From Sphingomonadaceae bacterium (lineage in GTDB: Bacteria; Pseudomonadota; Alphaproteobacteria; Sphingomonadales; Sphingomonadaceae): DNA of 64,000 nt. The position numbers and the translations under genes were made by a program. Shown here in pieces: positions 1 through 8,950 of this stretch (its first letter is position 1; each line of letters opens with the position of its first letter). The DNA lies in assembly GCA_024236155.1 (NCBI GenBank), contig JACKLA010000002.1, forward strand, positions 310,001-374,000, in the 5' to 3' direction. The notes under the pieces were generated by a model, which was not told the origin of the DNA, did not search any database, and worked only from the letters and a program-made list of their open reading frames with translations.

Positions 1-62
1 GTCGGCAATGCAGGGGCGTGACGCGGGCCGAATATCGGATCGCGCGGCAGAAGCTCATTCAT
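1..62 (-). CDS. possible start of a downstream gene, truncated by window edge
   Basis: On the minus strand an ATG at 62-60 overlaps the last codons of the VOC gene (ATGAATGA arrangement) and opens a frame reading MNELLPRDPIFGPRHAP before the window ends. A second ATG at 58-56 opens another frame. The overlap is typical of translationally coupled genes, but 20 codons are too few to identify a family or prove coding. No function is proposed. Confidence 0.25.
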   Translation of the reverse strand, partial: MNELLPRDPIFGPRHAPALP

Positions 63-435
63 AGCTGACCACCTCGAACTCGATCCCGTCCCAGTCGAAG
101 AAATAGAACCGCTTGCCCGGCTCGTAATCGTCGTGGCCGAAGGGTTCGAGCCCGTGCGCGACGACGACCGCTTCCGCACCGTCGAGATCATCGACCAGCA
201 GGCCGACATGGTTGAGCGGTTGTCCCTTGCTGTATCCACCCTTCACATGATCGCCGGTGTAAAGCGCGAGATAGGTCGCGCCATTGGCGGGGGCGCCGAC
301 ATGGATCGTCCAGCCGTGTTTCTGGCTTGGTCCGCGCCAGCGTTCCTGCCAGCCGCATAGCTCTGCAAACAGCTTCGCGCTGCGTTCCGGATCGGTGACC
401 GAGAGATTGGCGTGTTCGACTTGTCCCTTGGGCAT
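55..435 (-). CDS. VOC family (glyoxalase/bleomycin-resistance fold) protein
   Basis: This 126-residue protein has the length and pattern of a single-unit vicinal-oxygen-chelate protein: an N-terminal VEHANLSVTDPERSAKLF strand-helix, a central LNHVGLLVDDLDGAE repeat of the same fold, and a C-terminal RFYFFDWDGIEFEVVSY strand. Members bind a metal and act as lyases, dioxygenases or resistance proteins; the substrate cannot be read from sequence. The start is supported by an AAGGAG ribosome site 7 nt upstream. The gene is divergent from soxR and its upstream region contains a perfect SoxR operator at 507-524, so it is a likely SoxR target, perhaps handling electrophiles or redox-cycling compounds. 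That role is inference. Confidence 0.85.
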   Translation of the reverse strand: MPKGQVEHANLSVTDPERSAKLFAELCGWQERWRGPSQKHGWTIHVGAPANGATYLALYTGDHVKGGYSKGQPLNHVGLLVDDLDGAEAVVVAHGLEPFGHDDYEPGKRFYFFDWDGIEFEVVSYE

Positions 436-506
436 TGTGCACTCCTTTTCGTCAGGTTCGCCTGGACCCCGTTAAGGAGTAGGCGCTGGGTGCAGGATGT
501 TTGCAA

Positions 507-524
507 CCTCAAGTTAACTTGAGG
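507..524. promoter_or_regulatory. SoxR box (perfect 18-bp palindrome)
   Basis: CCTCAAGTTAACTTGAGG is a perfect palindrome and matches, from memory, the SoxR operator core of enterobacterial soxS. On the minus strand it sits between TTGACC (528-523) and a weak -10 near 502-497 with a 20-bp gap, the stretched spacing used by MerR-type activators. On the plus strand a similar TTGCAA (501-506) / AAGGAT (527-532) pair points at soxR itself. It may therefore serve both the VOC gene and soxR. Confidence 0.85.
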
Positions 525-555
525 TCAAGGATCAATTTTGCTATCAATGTAATCG

Positions 556-993
556 ATGAAAGCGAACGATCTCCTGACCATCGGTGAACTGGCTGCGCGC
601 ACGGGGCTCAGTGTCTCGGCGATCCGCTATTACGAGGAGATGGGGCTGGTTGAGGCACTGCGCACCGGCGGCAACCAGCGGCGCTTCCTGCGTGCCGACA
701 TCAGGCGGCTTAGCTTTATCCTGATCGCGCAGCGGCTTGGCCTGTCACTCGGTGAGATCGAGCAGGCGCTCGCCGGATTGCCGCAGGGGCGCAATCCCAA
801 TGCGGCGGACTGGAAGCGGATCAGCAAGGCGATTCGCAAGCGGATCGATGCCCAGATTGCTGCGCTGGAAAAAGTGCGGGAAGATCTCGACGGCTGTATC
901 GGCTGCGGTTGCCTGAGCCTGAAGAAATGCGCGTTGTACAATCCTGAAGATCGCTGGGGGGCGAACGGTGCCGGGCCGCGTGTGCTGCGGTAA
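556..993 (+). CDS. soxR: redox-sensing MerR-family regulator SoxR
   Basis: This is a 145-residue MerR-family activator. An N-terminal winged HTH (LTIGELAARTGLSVSAIRYY, about residues 7-26) is followed by the dimerisation helix and a C-terminal cysteine cluster at residues 114, 117, 119 and 125 (C-x2-C-x-C-x5-C). That spacing ligates the SoxR [2Fe-2S] cluster, which is oxidised by redox-cycling drugs or superoxide stress to activate transcription. It is divergent from a VOC gene with a perfect SoxR box in the 120-bp gap. No soxS is seen nearby, in line with non-enteric bacteria where SoxR acts directly on a few genes. The ATG has no strong ribosome site. Confidence 0.93.
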   Translation: MKANDLLTIGELAARTGLSVSAIRYYEEMGLVEALRTGGNQRRFLRADIRRLSFILIAQRLGLSLGEIEQALAGLPQGRNPNAADWKRISKAIRKRIDAQIAALEKVREDLDGCIGCGCLSLKKCALYNPEDRWGANGAGPRVLR

Positions 994-1074
994 CACCCGG
1001 CTTGGGGATTTTACTTAATTCCCGGTTACCGCGCATTTTACCTTTATTGAAGCAGTCGCCGCTATCCTGTCTGC

Positions 1075-1623
1075 ATGAACGCAGGAAACCGATCCGTATC
1101 AGGGCTAATGGCCGCCAGCCTTGTGCTGGGTGGGCTGGTGTCTGTGCCTGCCATGGCAAATACCGATACTGCTCAGGGTGCGTCCCAGGCAACGGTGGTG
1201 GAACCGATCCAGATTACCAAGGTCTCCGACCTTGAATTTGGCAGCATCGTTGCGCCTGCCACCGGGATAGCGCGCGTCACGATTAACGCCCGAACCGGTG
1301 CGAGAACCTCCAATGTCAACGCTACACCGGTCGGAACCGTGTTTGGGAGGGGCCAGTTCGTCGTTACGGGAGTGCCCAATACGACGGTCAACCTCACCAC
1401 GAGCAGCCCGACGATCCAGCTGACAGGGCCGGGCGCACCGATGACGGTCGACCGGCTCAGGGTGAACCGCAACAACAGTGGCCAGGCCACGTTGCCCCGC
1501 GCCTACACCATCCCTGCCAGCGGTACGATGGATGTCGGCTTTGGCGGTCGCTTGCGGTTTCCTGCCGGTCAGACCCCCGGCGACTACAGTGGGACGTTCG
1601 ACCTGACTGTCACCTATCAGTAG
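1075..1623 (+). CDS. secreted DUF4402 domain protein (possible fimbrial-type subunit)
   Basis: This 182-residue protein has a Sec signal peptide (hydrophobic LMAASLVLGGLVSVPAMA, cleavage likely after AMA near residue 29). The mature part is a small beta-rich domain with the DUF4402 signature: an ITKVSDLEFGSIVAP strand near the start, an RGQFVVTGVPNTTV segment, and the closing GDYSGTFDLTVTYQ strand. DUF4402 proteins are exported and resemble Mat/Ecp-type pilus subunits, but no chaperone or usher gene lies here, so a surface-structure role is inference. It stands alone, convergent with the SixA gene 4 bp downstream. Confidence 0.8.
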   Translation: MNAGNRSVSGLMAASLVLGGLVSVPAMANTDTAQGASQATVVEPIQITKVSDLEFGSIVAPATGIARVTINARTGARTSNVNATPVGTVFGRGQFVVTGVPNTTVNLTTSSPTIQLTGPGAPMTVDRLRVNRNNSGQATLPRAYTIPASGTMDVGFGGRLRFPAGQTPGDYSGTFDLTVTYQ

Positions 1624-1627
1624 CGCA

Positions 1628-2155
1628 TTAGTGTTCCGGCCCGAGCGCCGGATCGAGATCGCGCGGGCGCTTGAAATGTACCAGCCTGCCGCAATCCTTG
1701 CCGACATCCGCCCAGTCGTCGATGTCGAGCTCGAAGATGGCAAAGGCCGCCGTCGGATATTTGGTCGCGGCCTCGTCGAAATCGCCCGTTTCCGCCTCTG
1801 ACGGGACGAGGGTGAAAAGCATTTCCTGCAAGCCGGGATTATGCGCGGAGAGCAGCACGGCATCGGCATCGCCGCCGTGTTCCTGCAACACCTCCATGAT
1901 GGTCGCGGGGTCGGCGAGGTAAAGCCGTTCGTCCCACTGCACTTCCATATCGGGCAGCGCCTCGGACAGCGTCTGCTTCACCCGTTCTGCGGGGCTGGCA
2001 AGGACCTTGTCCCACAACTGCCCATGATCGCGGATATGCCGCCCCATCAGCCGTGCGCCCTTGCGACCGCGATCATTCAGCCCGCGATCGAAATCGCGCG
2101 TGCCGATATCATCCCAATCCGATTTTGCGTGGCGCAGGAGACCGAGTATTTTCAC
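1628..2155 (-). CDS. SixA-like histidine phosphatase superfamily protein
   Basis: This 175-residue protein starts from a GTG that overlaps the stop of the upstream helicase gene (GTGA), indicating translational coupling. The N-terminal LLRHAKSDW is the RHG-type catalytic histidine motif in the form typical of SixA, followed by a RGLNDRGRKGARLMGRHI segment. The second catalytic His is in the LLSAHNPGLQEM segment about residues 103-114. SixA proteins dephosphorylate phosphohistidine in phosphorelay or PTS proteins in enteric bacteria; the substrate here is unknown. Confidence 0.85.
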   Translation of the reverse strand: MKILGLLRHAKSDWDDIGTRDFDRGLNDRGRKGARLMGRHIRDHGQLWDKVLASPAERVKQTLSEALPDMEVQWDERLYLADPATIMEVLQEHGGDADAVLLSAHNPGLQEMLFTLVPSEAETGDFDEAATKYPTAAFAIFELDIDDWADVGKDCGRLVHFKRPRDLDPALGPEH

Positions 2156-4785
2156 GGGCGCAGGCTATCCTCTCTGACGGCGGTTGCTTCGGTTCCTGAA
2201 ACACCCGATGCGACGCGTTGTAAAGCCTCCTCCAGCGTCAACCTGATGACAGGGGTGCCTTTGGGAAAGGCAGACAGGAGCCGGCTGGGAAATGCGGATG
2301 AGAGCACGACGAAATGCCCCGCATCGTCCTTGCTGCGGATCAGCCGTCCGAAAGCCTGCGCCAGCCGCGCGCGGATGATCCGGTCGTCATAAGCACTGCC
2401 GCCGTTCGCGGCCCTTCGTGCGCGGTGGAGGATAGAGGGTTTGGGCCAGGGCACCGCTTCCATCACCACGCAGCGCAGCGATTCGCCGGGAACGTCCACC
2501 CCGTCGCGCAGGGCATCGGTGCCGAGCAGGCTGGCCTTGGGATCATCGCGAAAGATATCGACCAGCGTGCCGGTGTCGATCGGGTCGACATGCTGTGCGC
2601 AGAGCGGAAGGCCTGCCCGTGCGAGCCGGTCGGCAATCCGCCCGTGGACGATGCGCAACCGCCGGATCGCAGTGAACAGCCCAAGCACGCCCCCTCCGGC
2701 AACCTCGATCAACCGGGCATAGGCCCCGGCCAGCGTGGGCAGGTCGCCCCGCTTTACATCGGTCACGATCAGCACCTCGGCACGATTGGCGTAATCGAAC
2801 GGGCTTTCCGCCGCTGAAAGCTGCGGCTGCACTTCGATATGCGGTGCGCCGCTCGCTTCAATCGCGGTTTCCCAGTCCTCGCCGTCGCGAAGGGTCGCGC
2901 TGGTCAGCATCACTCCATGGCTCGGTTCGAGCACAACACGGGCAAATGGCTTCATCGGGTCGAGCCAGCGGCGGTGGATGCCGATATCGAATTCGCGCGC
3001 TTCGGAGCGATCGACCGCGAACCAGTCGACGAATTCGGGATCGGCCGGGCCACCAAGCCGGTCGAGCATCGCCTCCCATGCCGCAATCAGGTCGATCCGC
3101 CAGCCGAGCGAATTGCGCGCACCCTCGATCCGTGCCCGCCCCTGCGCATCGAGCCAGTCGGGCGCGTCCTCTACGATCGCTTCCAGCCGCACGCCCAGCT
3201 TGACCAGCGGGCTGCGGATCGCGGCAAGCGCCTGCATCGCCTCTTGCGCAAGCTGGATCAGCGGGCCGGGCAATTCGGCAACCTCCGTCTCGATCCCGTA
3301 ACCCGCCTCATGGCCACCACTTTCATCGCGCGCATAGGTCAGCGCCCGCACGGCGGCGAGCAGCGCCTCGATCGGGCCGAACGGTTCGTTGTCGTGTAGC
3401 CGCTGCAGCCAGCCATCGGTCGGCAGTGCCTGTGCGGCGGTGATCGCTGTCTCGACCGCTTCGCCCCCGGCATCGTCATAGCTCGCGACATCGGCCAGCC
3501 GCGCGGCGAGACCCCTGCGGCGGCCTTTCGACTTGCGTTCGGGCCCGACGATCCACCGGCGCAGTTCGATGGTTTCGGCGCCGGTCAGCGCGGCGGCGAA
3601 GGTCGAATCCGCCGCCTGGTGGACGTGATGCCCTTCGTCGAACACGATACGGCTGGGGCGTTGTGCGTGATCCCTTCCCCCACCAAAACCGGCGCGCGCG
3701 GCGTTGACCATCACCAGCGCATGGTTGGCGATGACGAGATCGGCCTGCGCGCTTGCCCGTCCGGCGCGTTCGATGAAGCACTTTCGGTAGTGCGGGCAAC
3801 CGGCATAGATGCATTCGCCGCGCTGGTCGGTCAGCGAGGCGATGCCCCGCTTGCGGAACAGCGTCCCGAGCCAGCCCGGCAAATCACCGCCGATCATGTC
3901 GCCATCCTGCGAGTAGGCAGCCCAGCGCGCCACCAGCTGCGCCATGATCGCGGGCCTGCCACCAAACCCGCCTTGCAGCGCATCCTCCAGGTTGAGCAGG
4001 CAGAGGTAATTCTCGCGTCCCTTGCGCACGACCACCGGACGCGATCCGTCGGCGCGTTTCTCCGGCCAGGCCCGGCGCGCTTCGCCGCGCAATTGCCGCT
4101 GGAGGTTCTTGGTGAAGGTCGAAACCCATACCGTGCCTTGCGACGCCGTGGCCCACAGCGATGCCGGGGCGAGGTACCCCAACGTCTTGCCGATCCCTGT
4201 CCCCGCCTGCGCCAGCAGGAGGTGAGGCTGGCCGCGCTCACGGCGCGGCGCGAATATGCGTGCCACGGCACGGGCATAGGCGCGCTGTCCCTCGCGCCGC
4301 TCGGCCCCCGCGCCCGTGAGATATTCGAGCTGGCTGTCTATCTCACTATCGGCTAGCGTCACCTGCGCGGGCTGCGGGCGCTCGGGGCTGTCGTCCCATT
4401 CCGGCAGCCTTGAGAACAGCCATTTCTCGGCCTGCTGGGGCCGGGCAATGTGCGGCGCGAGCACCTGCGCCCATGGCCAGCGCAACCGCATCAGCGATTG
4501 CAGGGTAGACCATGCTCCGGCGCGTTCGGCCCAATCCTCCCGCTCGCAGGTTTCGAGCAACACGGCACCAGCCTGTTGCAGTAGCAGCGGGACGGCGTCG
4601 TCGCTCTCCGGCTCGGGCAGGTCCAGCACATGGGCCAGCCCCTTGGGCGTCGGTACGCAGAAACGCGCCGGGTGGACGAAGGCGAACAGTTCGAGCAGGT
4701 CGAGCCCGGACAGATCGGGATATCCCAGCCGCGTCGCCACCAGCGGCGCATTGAGCAGCAGTACCGGCGTATCGGCTGCGGCCAT
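2152..4785 (-). CDS. DinG/XPD-type ATP-dependent DNA helicase
   Basis: The chosen ATG at 4785 gives 877 residues and has an AAGGGTGAAG ribosome site; the frame stays open further upstream but would run into the divergent TM2 gene. Features in order: Walker A AQAGTGIGKTLGYLAP, a Cys cluster including CIYAGCPHYRKC that fits the [4Fe-4S] domain of XPD/DinG helicases, a DEGH Walker B box (VFDEGHHVHQAAD), and C-terminal helicase motifs ending with GRLIRSKDDAGHFVVLSS. Such enzymes unwind DNA 5'-3' during repair and at R-loops. It is translationally coupled to the SixA-like gene downstream. Confidence 0.88.
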   Translation of the reverse strand: MAAADTPVLLLNAPLVATRLGYPDLSGLDLLELFAFVHPARFCVPTPKGLAHVLDLPEPESDDAVPLLLQQAGAVLLETCEREDWAERAGAWSTLQSLMRLRWPWAQVLAPHIARPQQAEKWLFSRLPEWDDSPERPQPAQVTLADSEIDSQLEYLTGAGAERREGQRAYARAVARIFAPRRERGQPHLLLAQAGTGIGKTLGYLAPASLWATASQGTVWVSTFTKNLQRQLRGEARRAWPEKRADGSRPVVVRKGRENYLCLLNLEDALQGGFGGRPAIMAQLVARWAAYSQDGDMIGGDLPGWLGTLFRKRGIASLTDQRGECIYAGCPHYRKCFIERAGRASAQADLVIANHALVMVNAARAGFGGGRDHAQRPSRIVFDEGHHVHQAADSTFAAALTGAETIELRRWIVGPERKSKGRRRGLAARLADVASYDDAGGEAVETAITAAQALPTDGWLQRLHDNEPFGPIEALLAAVRALTYARDESGGHEAGYGIETEVAELPGPLIQLAQEAMQALAAIRSPLVKLGVRLEAIVEDAPDWLDAQGRARIEGARNSLGWRIDLIAAWEAMLDRLGGPADPEFVDWFAVDRSEAREFDIGIHRRWLDPMKPFARVVLEPSHGVMLTSATLRDGEDWETAIEASGAPHIEVQPQLSAAESPFDYANRAEVLIVTDVKRGDLPTLAGAYARLIEVAGGGVLGLFTAIRRLRIVHGRIADRLARAGLPLCAQHVDPIDTGTLVDIFRDDPKASLLGTDALRDGVDVPGESLRCVVMEAVPWPKPSILHRARRAANGGSAYDDRIIRARLAQAFGRLIRSKDDAGHFVVLSSAFPSRLLSAFPKGTPVIRLTLEEALQRVASGVSGTEATAVREDSLRP

Positions 4786-5030
4786 GATCGCTTCACCCTT
4801 GGAGCAACCGCGGGTCGACCCATTGGCATCGCGCAGCCATGTCCCGGCGTGTGAGGCATGAAGGGCAGGCAGGGGGAGTGTCGAAGCCACGAAAACAGCC
4901 ATGGGCAAAACGGAACGAAAAGTAAACGGACTGACCAGTCCCACATGGCCATCGCATTGCGTACAAAGGATTTTAAGGGGTTTCTTAAGCTCTCGGCGGC
5001 ATATTCTGGGCGAAACGCAGGGGAGCGAAA

Positions 5031-5579
5031 ATGACGGGTTTCGGCAAGAAAGGGCTTGGTTCAGGGGCGGGCATGCCCCGGCAGTCCGCCGGCTTCGGGC
5101 AGGCGATGCCCGCGCAGCGCATGGCGCAGCAGCATAGCGAATACGATCCGATGGCTGCCCAGCGCGAGGCATTTATTGCTGCCGAACGCGCCCGGCGCGA
5201 GGCGGAAGGCGGGGGCTATTCCAACGCCTATCGCGACGAGCCCGGCCATGGCAGCCCCGGCGTCAGCAGCTATGCGCAGGATTATCACAGCCCGCATCCG
5301 CGTGTGATCGGGAACCGCAGCCTCGCGATTGCCTATATCTTCTGGTTCATCCTTGGCCAGCTTTCGATCCACCGTTTCTACCTTGGTGCGACCACTTCGG
5401 CGATTGCGCAGGTTGGCTTGCTGTTCGGCAGCTTCGTGGTGCTGTTTATTTTCCCGCCTATGGGTGTGGTCGGCCTGATCGGATGGGCGCTGTGGATCTT
5501 CGCAGACCTGTTCCTGATGCCCGGTATGCACCGCGCCTATTGTCGGCAGGGTGCTGTCAACGCCGGGATATTCTCCTGA
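5031..5579 (+). CDS. TM2 domain-containing membrane protein
   Basis: This is a 182-residue protein with a GGGGAG ribosome site before the ATG. The first 100 residues are polar, Gln/Gly/Ala-rich and probably disordered in the cytoplasm. The C-terminal third is a TM2 domain: a first helix (LAIAYIFWFILGQLSIHRFY), the LGQLSIHRFYLG turn, two more hydrophobic stretches (VGLLFGSFVVLFIFPP; VGLIGWALWIFADLFLMPGM) and a short tail. TM2 proteins are widespread, of uncertain function. It is divergent from the DinG-type helicase across 245 bp. Confidence 0.88.
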   Translation: MTGFGKKGLGSGAGMPRQSAGFGQAMPAQRMAQQHSEYDPMAAQREAFIAAERARREAEGGGYSNAYRDEPGHGSPGVSSYAQDYHSPHPRVIGNRSLAIAYIFWFILGQLSIHRFYLGATTSAIAQVGLLFGSFVVLFIFPPMGVVGLIGWALWIFADLFLMPGMHRAYCRQGAVNAGIFS

Positions 5580-5902
5580 CCGCCTAGGCCGCTGGCGTTC
5601 GGTTGGTTTGACTCGTTCGGCTGGCTTTTTGCGCTTGGTGCCGGTGCTCCCGGTTCCGAATTGCTGTCCTACAGCGCATCGAATCCGTATGACCGGCCCA
5701 TGCCGTGCGGATCGCCCAGGACGACACTGTCACCTTGCAAATATACAAAAGTGGCAGTCTTGCGCGTAGGGATTGATGATTTCTGGCGGAATTGCGCGCT
5801 TTGGGGCGTTTCGACCAAGTGCATAAAACCGGCGTTCGGTGTCAACGGTCAGGCTGCTTTCGCACTTGCAACATCGGGGCGCATCGGCAAGAGGCGTGCG
5901 CC
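5580..5902. other. intergenic region before the lysyl-tRNA synthetase gene
   Basis: This 323-bp stretch has no convincing gene, tRNA or strong hairpin. Short open frames exist, but they lack ribosome sites and recognisable protein sequence. It must contain the promoter of the LysRS gene; no clear -35/-10 pair could be picked out. Confidence 0.5.
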
Positions 5903-7537
5903 ATGAGCATGCAAGAACTGATCGAAGCCGCACGTGTATCCAAGGCCTGGCCGTTCCAGGAGGCGCAGCGGCTGCTCAAACGCTATCCCAACGGTACCAA
6001 GCCGGATGGCTCGCCCGTGCTGTTTGAAACCGGCTATGGCCCCAGCGGGCTGCCGCATATCGGCACTTTCCAGGAAGTGTTGCGCACCACGCTCGTGCGT
6101 CGCGCGTTCGAGGCGATGATCGGTGCACGGCCGGAAGATGGCAGGACGCGCCTCGTGGCTTTCAGTGACGATATGGACGGGCTGCGCAAGGTGCCCGAAA
6201 ATGTGCCCAACCAGGCGCTGTTGACCGCCAATCTGCACAAGCCCTTGTCGCGCATCCCCGATCCGTTCGAACTGGGGCACGCGAGCTTTGCCGCGCACAA
6301 CAATGCCAAGCTGCGCGAATTCCTCGACCGGTTCGGCTTCGAGTATGAATTCATCGCATCGAGCGACATGTATAATTCGGGCAAGTTCGACGATGCACTG
6401 CGCGGGGTGCTGCGCAACAATCAGGCGATCCTCGACATCATGTTGCCGACCTTGCGAGCGGAACGCGCGGCGACATATTCGCCCATCATGCCGATCAGCC
6501 CCACCAGCGGCCATGTGCTGCAGGTGCCGGTGGAGGTGGTCGATGCCGATGCAGGCACGATCCGCTTCACCGACGAGGATGGCAGCGTGGTCGAGCAGTC
6601 GGCGCTGGGCGGCATGTCGAAGCTGCAATGGAAGGTCGATTTCGCCATGCGCTGGGTCGCGCTGGACGTCGATTACGAGATGTATGGCAAGGACCTGACC
6701 GATACCGGCGTGCAATCGGGCAAGATTGCCAAGGTGCTCGGCGGTCGCAAGCCTGAAGGCCTGATCTACGAACTGTTCCTCGATGCCAATGGCGAGAAGA
6801 TATCCAAGTCGAAGGGCAATGGCCTGACGATCGAGGAATGGCTGACCTATGGCAGCGAAGAGAGCCTCGGCTTCTATATCTTCCCCAATCCCAAGAGCGC
6901 GAAGCAGCTGCATGTCGGCGTGATCCCGCGCGCGGTGGACGATTACTGGCAGTTCCGCGAGCGGCTGACCGAGCAGGAGCTGGACAAGAAGCTGGGCAAT
7001 CCGGTGTGGAACCTGCTGCGCGCCAATGGCGGCTGGCAGGCTGGCGAGGCGCCGGGCGAGGGCGACAGCCTGCCGGTGACCTATGGCCTGCTGCTCAACC
7101 TGGTCGGTGTGCTGGGAGCAGAGGCGACCCGTGAACAGGTGTGGTCCTATCTCGGCAATTACATCGAGGATCCCGATCCGGCGAAGCACCCGGAACTGGA
7201 TGTTCTGGTCGGCACGGCGCTTGCCTATAACCGCGATTTCGTCGCCCCGACGCTGGAGAAACGCGCTCCGGCGGAGAACGAGCGCGAGGCATTGCGGGCG
7301 CTCGATTGTGCGCTGTCGATCATGCCGGCGGATACACCCGCAGAGGACATCCAGACGATTGTCTATGAACTGGGCAAGCGTGAGGAATTCGCATTCGAAA
7401 GCCTGCGTGACTGGTTCAAGGCGCTGTACCAGACCTTGCTCGGCAGCGAGCAGGGGCCGCGCATGGGCAGCTTCATCGCGCTCTACGGGATCGAGAACAG
7501 CCGCCAGCTGATCGAGGATGCGCTGGAGCGGAAATAG
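5903..7537 (+). CDS. lysS: lysine--tRNA ligase, class I
   Basis: The ATG at 5903 gives 544 residues. It carries the class I aminoacyl-tRNA synthetase signatures: a HIGH-like PHIGT in YGPSGLPHIGTFQEV (about residues 45-59) and a KMSKS-like KISKSKGNG (about residues 300-308). The overall pattern is class I LysRS, the archaeal-type enzyme used instead of class II LysRS by many alphaproteobacteria. It charges tRNA-Lys in the cytoplasm. The frame is open further upstream, but those residues do not look like the family and MSMQELIEAARVSKAWPFQEA is a normal N-terminus. Gene naming differs between databases (lysS or lysK). Confidence 0.94.
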   Translation: MSMQELIEAARVSKAWPFQEAQRLLKRYPNGTKPDGSPVLFETGYGPSGLPHIGTFQEVLRTTLVRRAFEAMIGARPEDGRTRLVAFSDDMDGLRKVPENVPNQALLTANLHKPLSRIPDPFELGHASFAAHNNAKLREFLDRFGFEYEFIASSDMYNSGKFDDALRGVLRNNQAILDIMLPTLRAERAATYSPIMPISPTSGHVLQVPVEVVDADAGTIRFTDEDGSVVEQSALGGMSKLQWKVDFAMRWVALDVDYEMYGKDLTDTGVQSGKIAKVLGGRKPEGLIYELFLDANGEKISKSKGNGLTIEEWLTYGSEESLGFYIFPNPKSAKQLHVGVIPRAVDDYWQFRERLTEQELDKKLGNPVWNLLRANGGWQAGEAPGEGDSLPVTYGLLLNLVGVLGAEATREQVWSYLGNYIEDPDPAKHPELDVLVGTALAYNRDFVAPTLEKRAPAENEREALRALDCALSIMPADTPAEDIQTIVYELGKREEFAFESLRDWFKALYQTLLGSEQGPRMGSFIALYGIENSRQLIEDALERK

Positions 7538-7540
7538 GGC

Positions 7541-8209
7541 TCAGCCAAAGGCGCGGACCCGGTACCATCGGGTTATGACGTATTTCGTGCCATCGAGCAC
7601 CGGCGTCCCGGCGTGCATCGCGTCCTCGTTGGGCACGCCGTCCTCGCGGGCGTTGTTCCACACCAGCAGCGAGCCGGGCTGTGGGTCGATACTGACGCCC
7701 GCATTGGTGAAGTGGGTGGCACCGCCTGCAGCGACCGGGCTGAGATAGGCCATGGCGGTCCAGCATCGCTGCCCGCCGCGCCTGCGTTCTTGCTGCCAAT
7801 AGGATTCGGAGGTGTAGAACCAGTCATTGTGCGGCTTGAATTCCTGACCCGGCTGGTAACGCTGCCCCTGGATCGGCTCCCCGGTCGGCGCGGCAAGGCC
7901 CAGCAGCGCGTCGATCCGCTCTGCAATCCCCTTCACGAAGGGATCATGCGGATCGAGGTCGCCCGAATAGGAGGTGCGGAAGCCGCTGTCGTATCCGACA
8001 TCGAACAGGGCGCTGGGCTGGGCCACAAGGTCGATCATCGTCGCCAGCCGCTGGCACTCGTCCGCAGCGAGGAAGCCGGGCACGGCATAGAGTTCGACCT
8101 TGTCCGTCTCGAGCCGTGTGACCGCTGGAGCCCCGGCTAGCCTTCTTCGAACTGCCGCGCCAATCCGCCTGAGCGCATCGCGATCGGGAACTTGTGGCGG
8201 CCTCGACAT
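7541..8209 (-). CDS. 2-oxoglutarate/Fe(II)-dependent oxygenase, prolyl-4-hydroxylase type
   Basis: From the ATG at 8209 the product is 222 residues; a start at 8290 would add 27 residues. The C-terminal half is a P4Hc-type double-stranded beta-helix. The iron site is the H-x-D of KPHNDWF and the distal His of DAMHAGTPV, with the 2-oxoglutarate-binding basic residue in DGTKYVITRWYRV. Family members hydroxylate protein or small substrates; the substrate is unknown. It is convergent with lysS, leaving a 3-bp gap. Confidence 0.87.
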   Translation of the reverse strand: MSRPPQVPDRDALRRIGAAVRRRLAGAPAVTRLETDKVELYAVPGFLAADECQRLATMIDLVAQPSALFDVGYDSGFRTSYSGDLDPHDPFVKGIAERIDALLGLAAPTGEPIQGQRYQPGQEFKPHNDWFYTSESYWQQERRRGGQRCWTAMAYLSPVAAGGATHFTNAGVSIDPQPGSLLVWNNAREDGVPNEDAMHAGTPVLDGTKYVITRWYRVRAFG

Positions 8210-8311
8210 TGCAGGCAACGTAGCAATGCGACAGGCCACCGCAAGACCGGCGTTTGCAGCCGGTCGATCCGATGATAGTCTCTGCCGCACCGAATGAGAT
8301 ACGAGGTTCCC

Positions 8312-8860
8312 ATGAGCGAGAATGTACAGCGACGCTATTCAGCAGGCGCGATGACCCTCCACTGGCTGATCGCCATCGCGGTGATTGCCAACTGGCGCAT
8401 CGCGGAATCTGCCGAGCATGCCGAGATGCCGGCCAAGATGGAGATTTTCGGCTATCACAAGGCGCTGGGCATAGCGATCCTTGTGCTGACCCTCGGTCGG
8501 CTGCTGTGGCGCTGGACGCATCCGGTGCCGCCTCTTCCCTCGAGCCTCGCCAGTTGGGAGAGAGTCCTTGCCCGAGCTGTGCATGTGATCTTCTATGTCC
8601 TGCTCATCGGGTTGCCGCTCGGCGGCTGGCTTGCCAATTCTTTCAACGGGCGGGAGATCGACTTCTTCGGCATGTTCACCATCCCGGCGCTGCCGGTTGG
8701 TGAGAACAAGGAACTGGGCGAGAGCATTTATGAAGCCCATGCCACTGGCGGCGAGGTGATGATCTATCTCATCGCGCTGCATATCCTCGGTGCGCTCAAG
8801 CACACGTTCTTCGACAAGACGGGCGGGCTGTGGCGCATGCTGCCATGGGGCAAGGTCTGA
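8312..8860 (+). CDS. cytochrome b561-type di-haem membrane protein
   Basis: This 182-residue protein starts at the ATG with an ACGAGG ribosome site rather than the ATG 18 nt upstream. Four hydrophobic helices carry the expected haem-ligand histidines: GAMTLHWLIA in helix 1, EIFGYHKALG at helix 2, ARAVHVIFY in helix 3 and IALHILGALKH in helix 4. The family (cytochrome b561, bacterial CybB-like) moves electrons in the inner membrane, for example as a superoxide:ubiquinone oxidoreductase in E. coli. It is followed by a GC-rich hairpin terminator. Confidence 0.9.
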   Translation: MSENVQRRYSAGAMTLHWLIAIAVIANWRIAESAEHAEMPAKMEIFGYHKALGIAILVLTLGRLLWRWTHPVPPLPSSLASWERVLARAVHVIFYVLLIGLPLGGWLANSFNGREIDFFGMFTIPALPVGENKELGESIYEAHATGGEVMIYLIALHILGALKHTFFDKTGGLWRMLPWGKV

Positions 8861-8873
8861 CCGGAAAAGAGAA

Positions 8874-8899
8874 CCCCCGCCCAAGGGGAAGGGCGGGGG
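8874..8899. terminator. GC-rich hairpin, likely bidirectional terminator
   Basis: A perfect 9-bp stem (CCCCCGCCC / GGGCGGGGG) with an 8-nt loop lies between the convergent cytochrome b561 and RcnB-like genes. There is little T-run on either side, so termination efficiency is uncertain. Confidence 0.65.
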
Positions 8900-8950
8900 C
8901 TCCTTAGGCTGCCTGTCACTCGCGCCAGGCAGCGATAGGGTTCTGGCCGC

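Noticed and set aside
4786..5172. N-terminal extension of the DinG-type helicase
   Set aside because: It would overlap the divergent TM2 gene and lacks helicase-like sequence; the ATG at 4785 has a ribosome site.
5849..7189. 446-residue open frame antisense to the LysRS gene
   Set aside because: Same reason: mirror of a conserved gene, His/Arg-rich translation.
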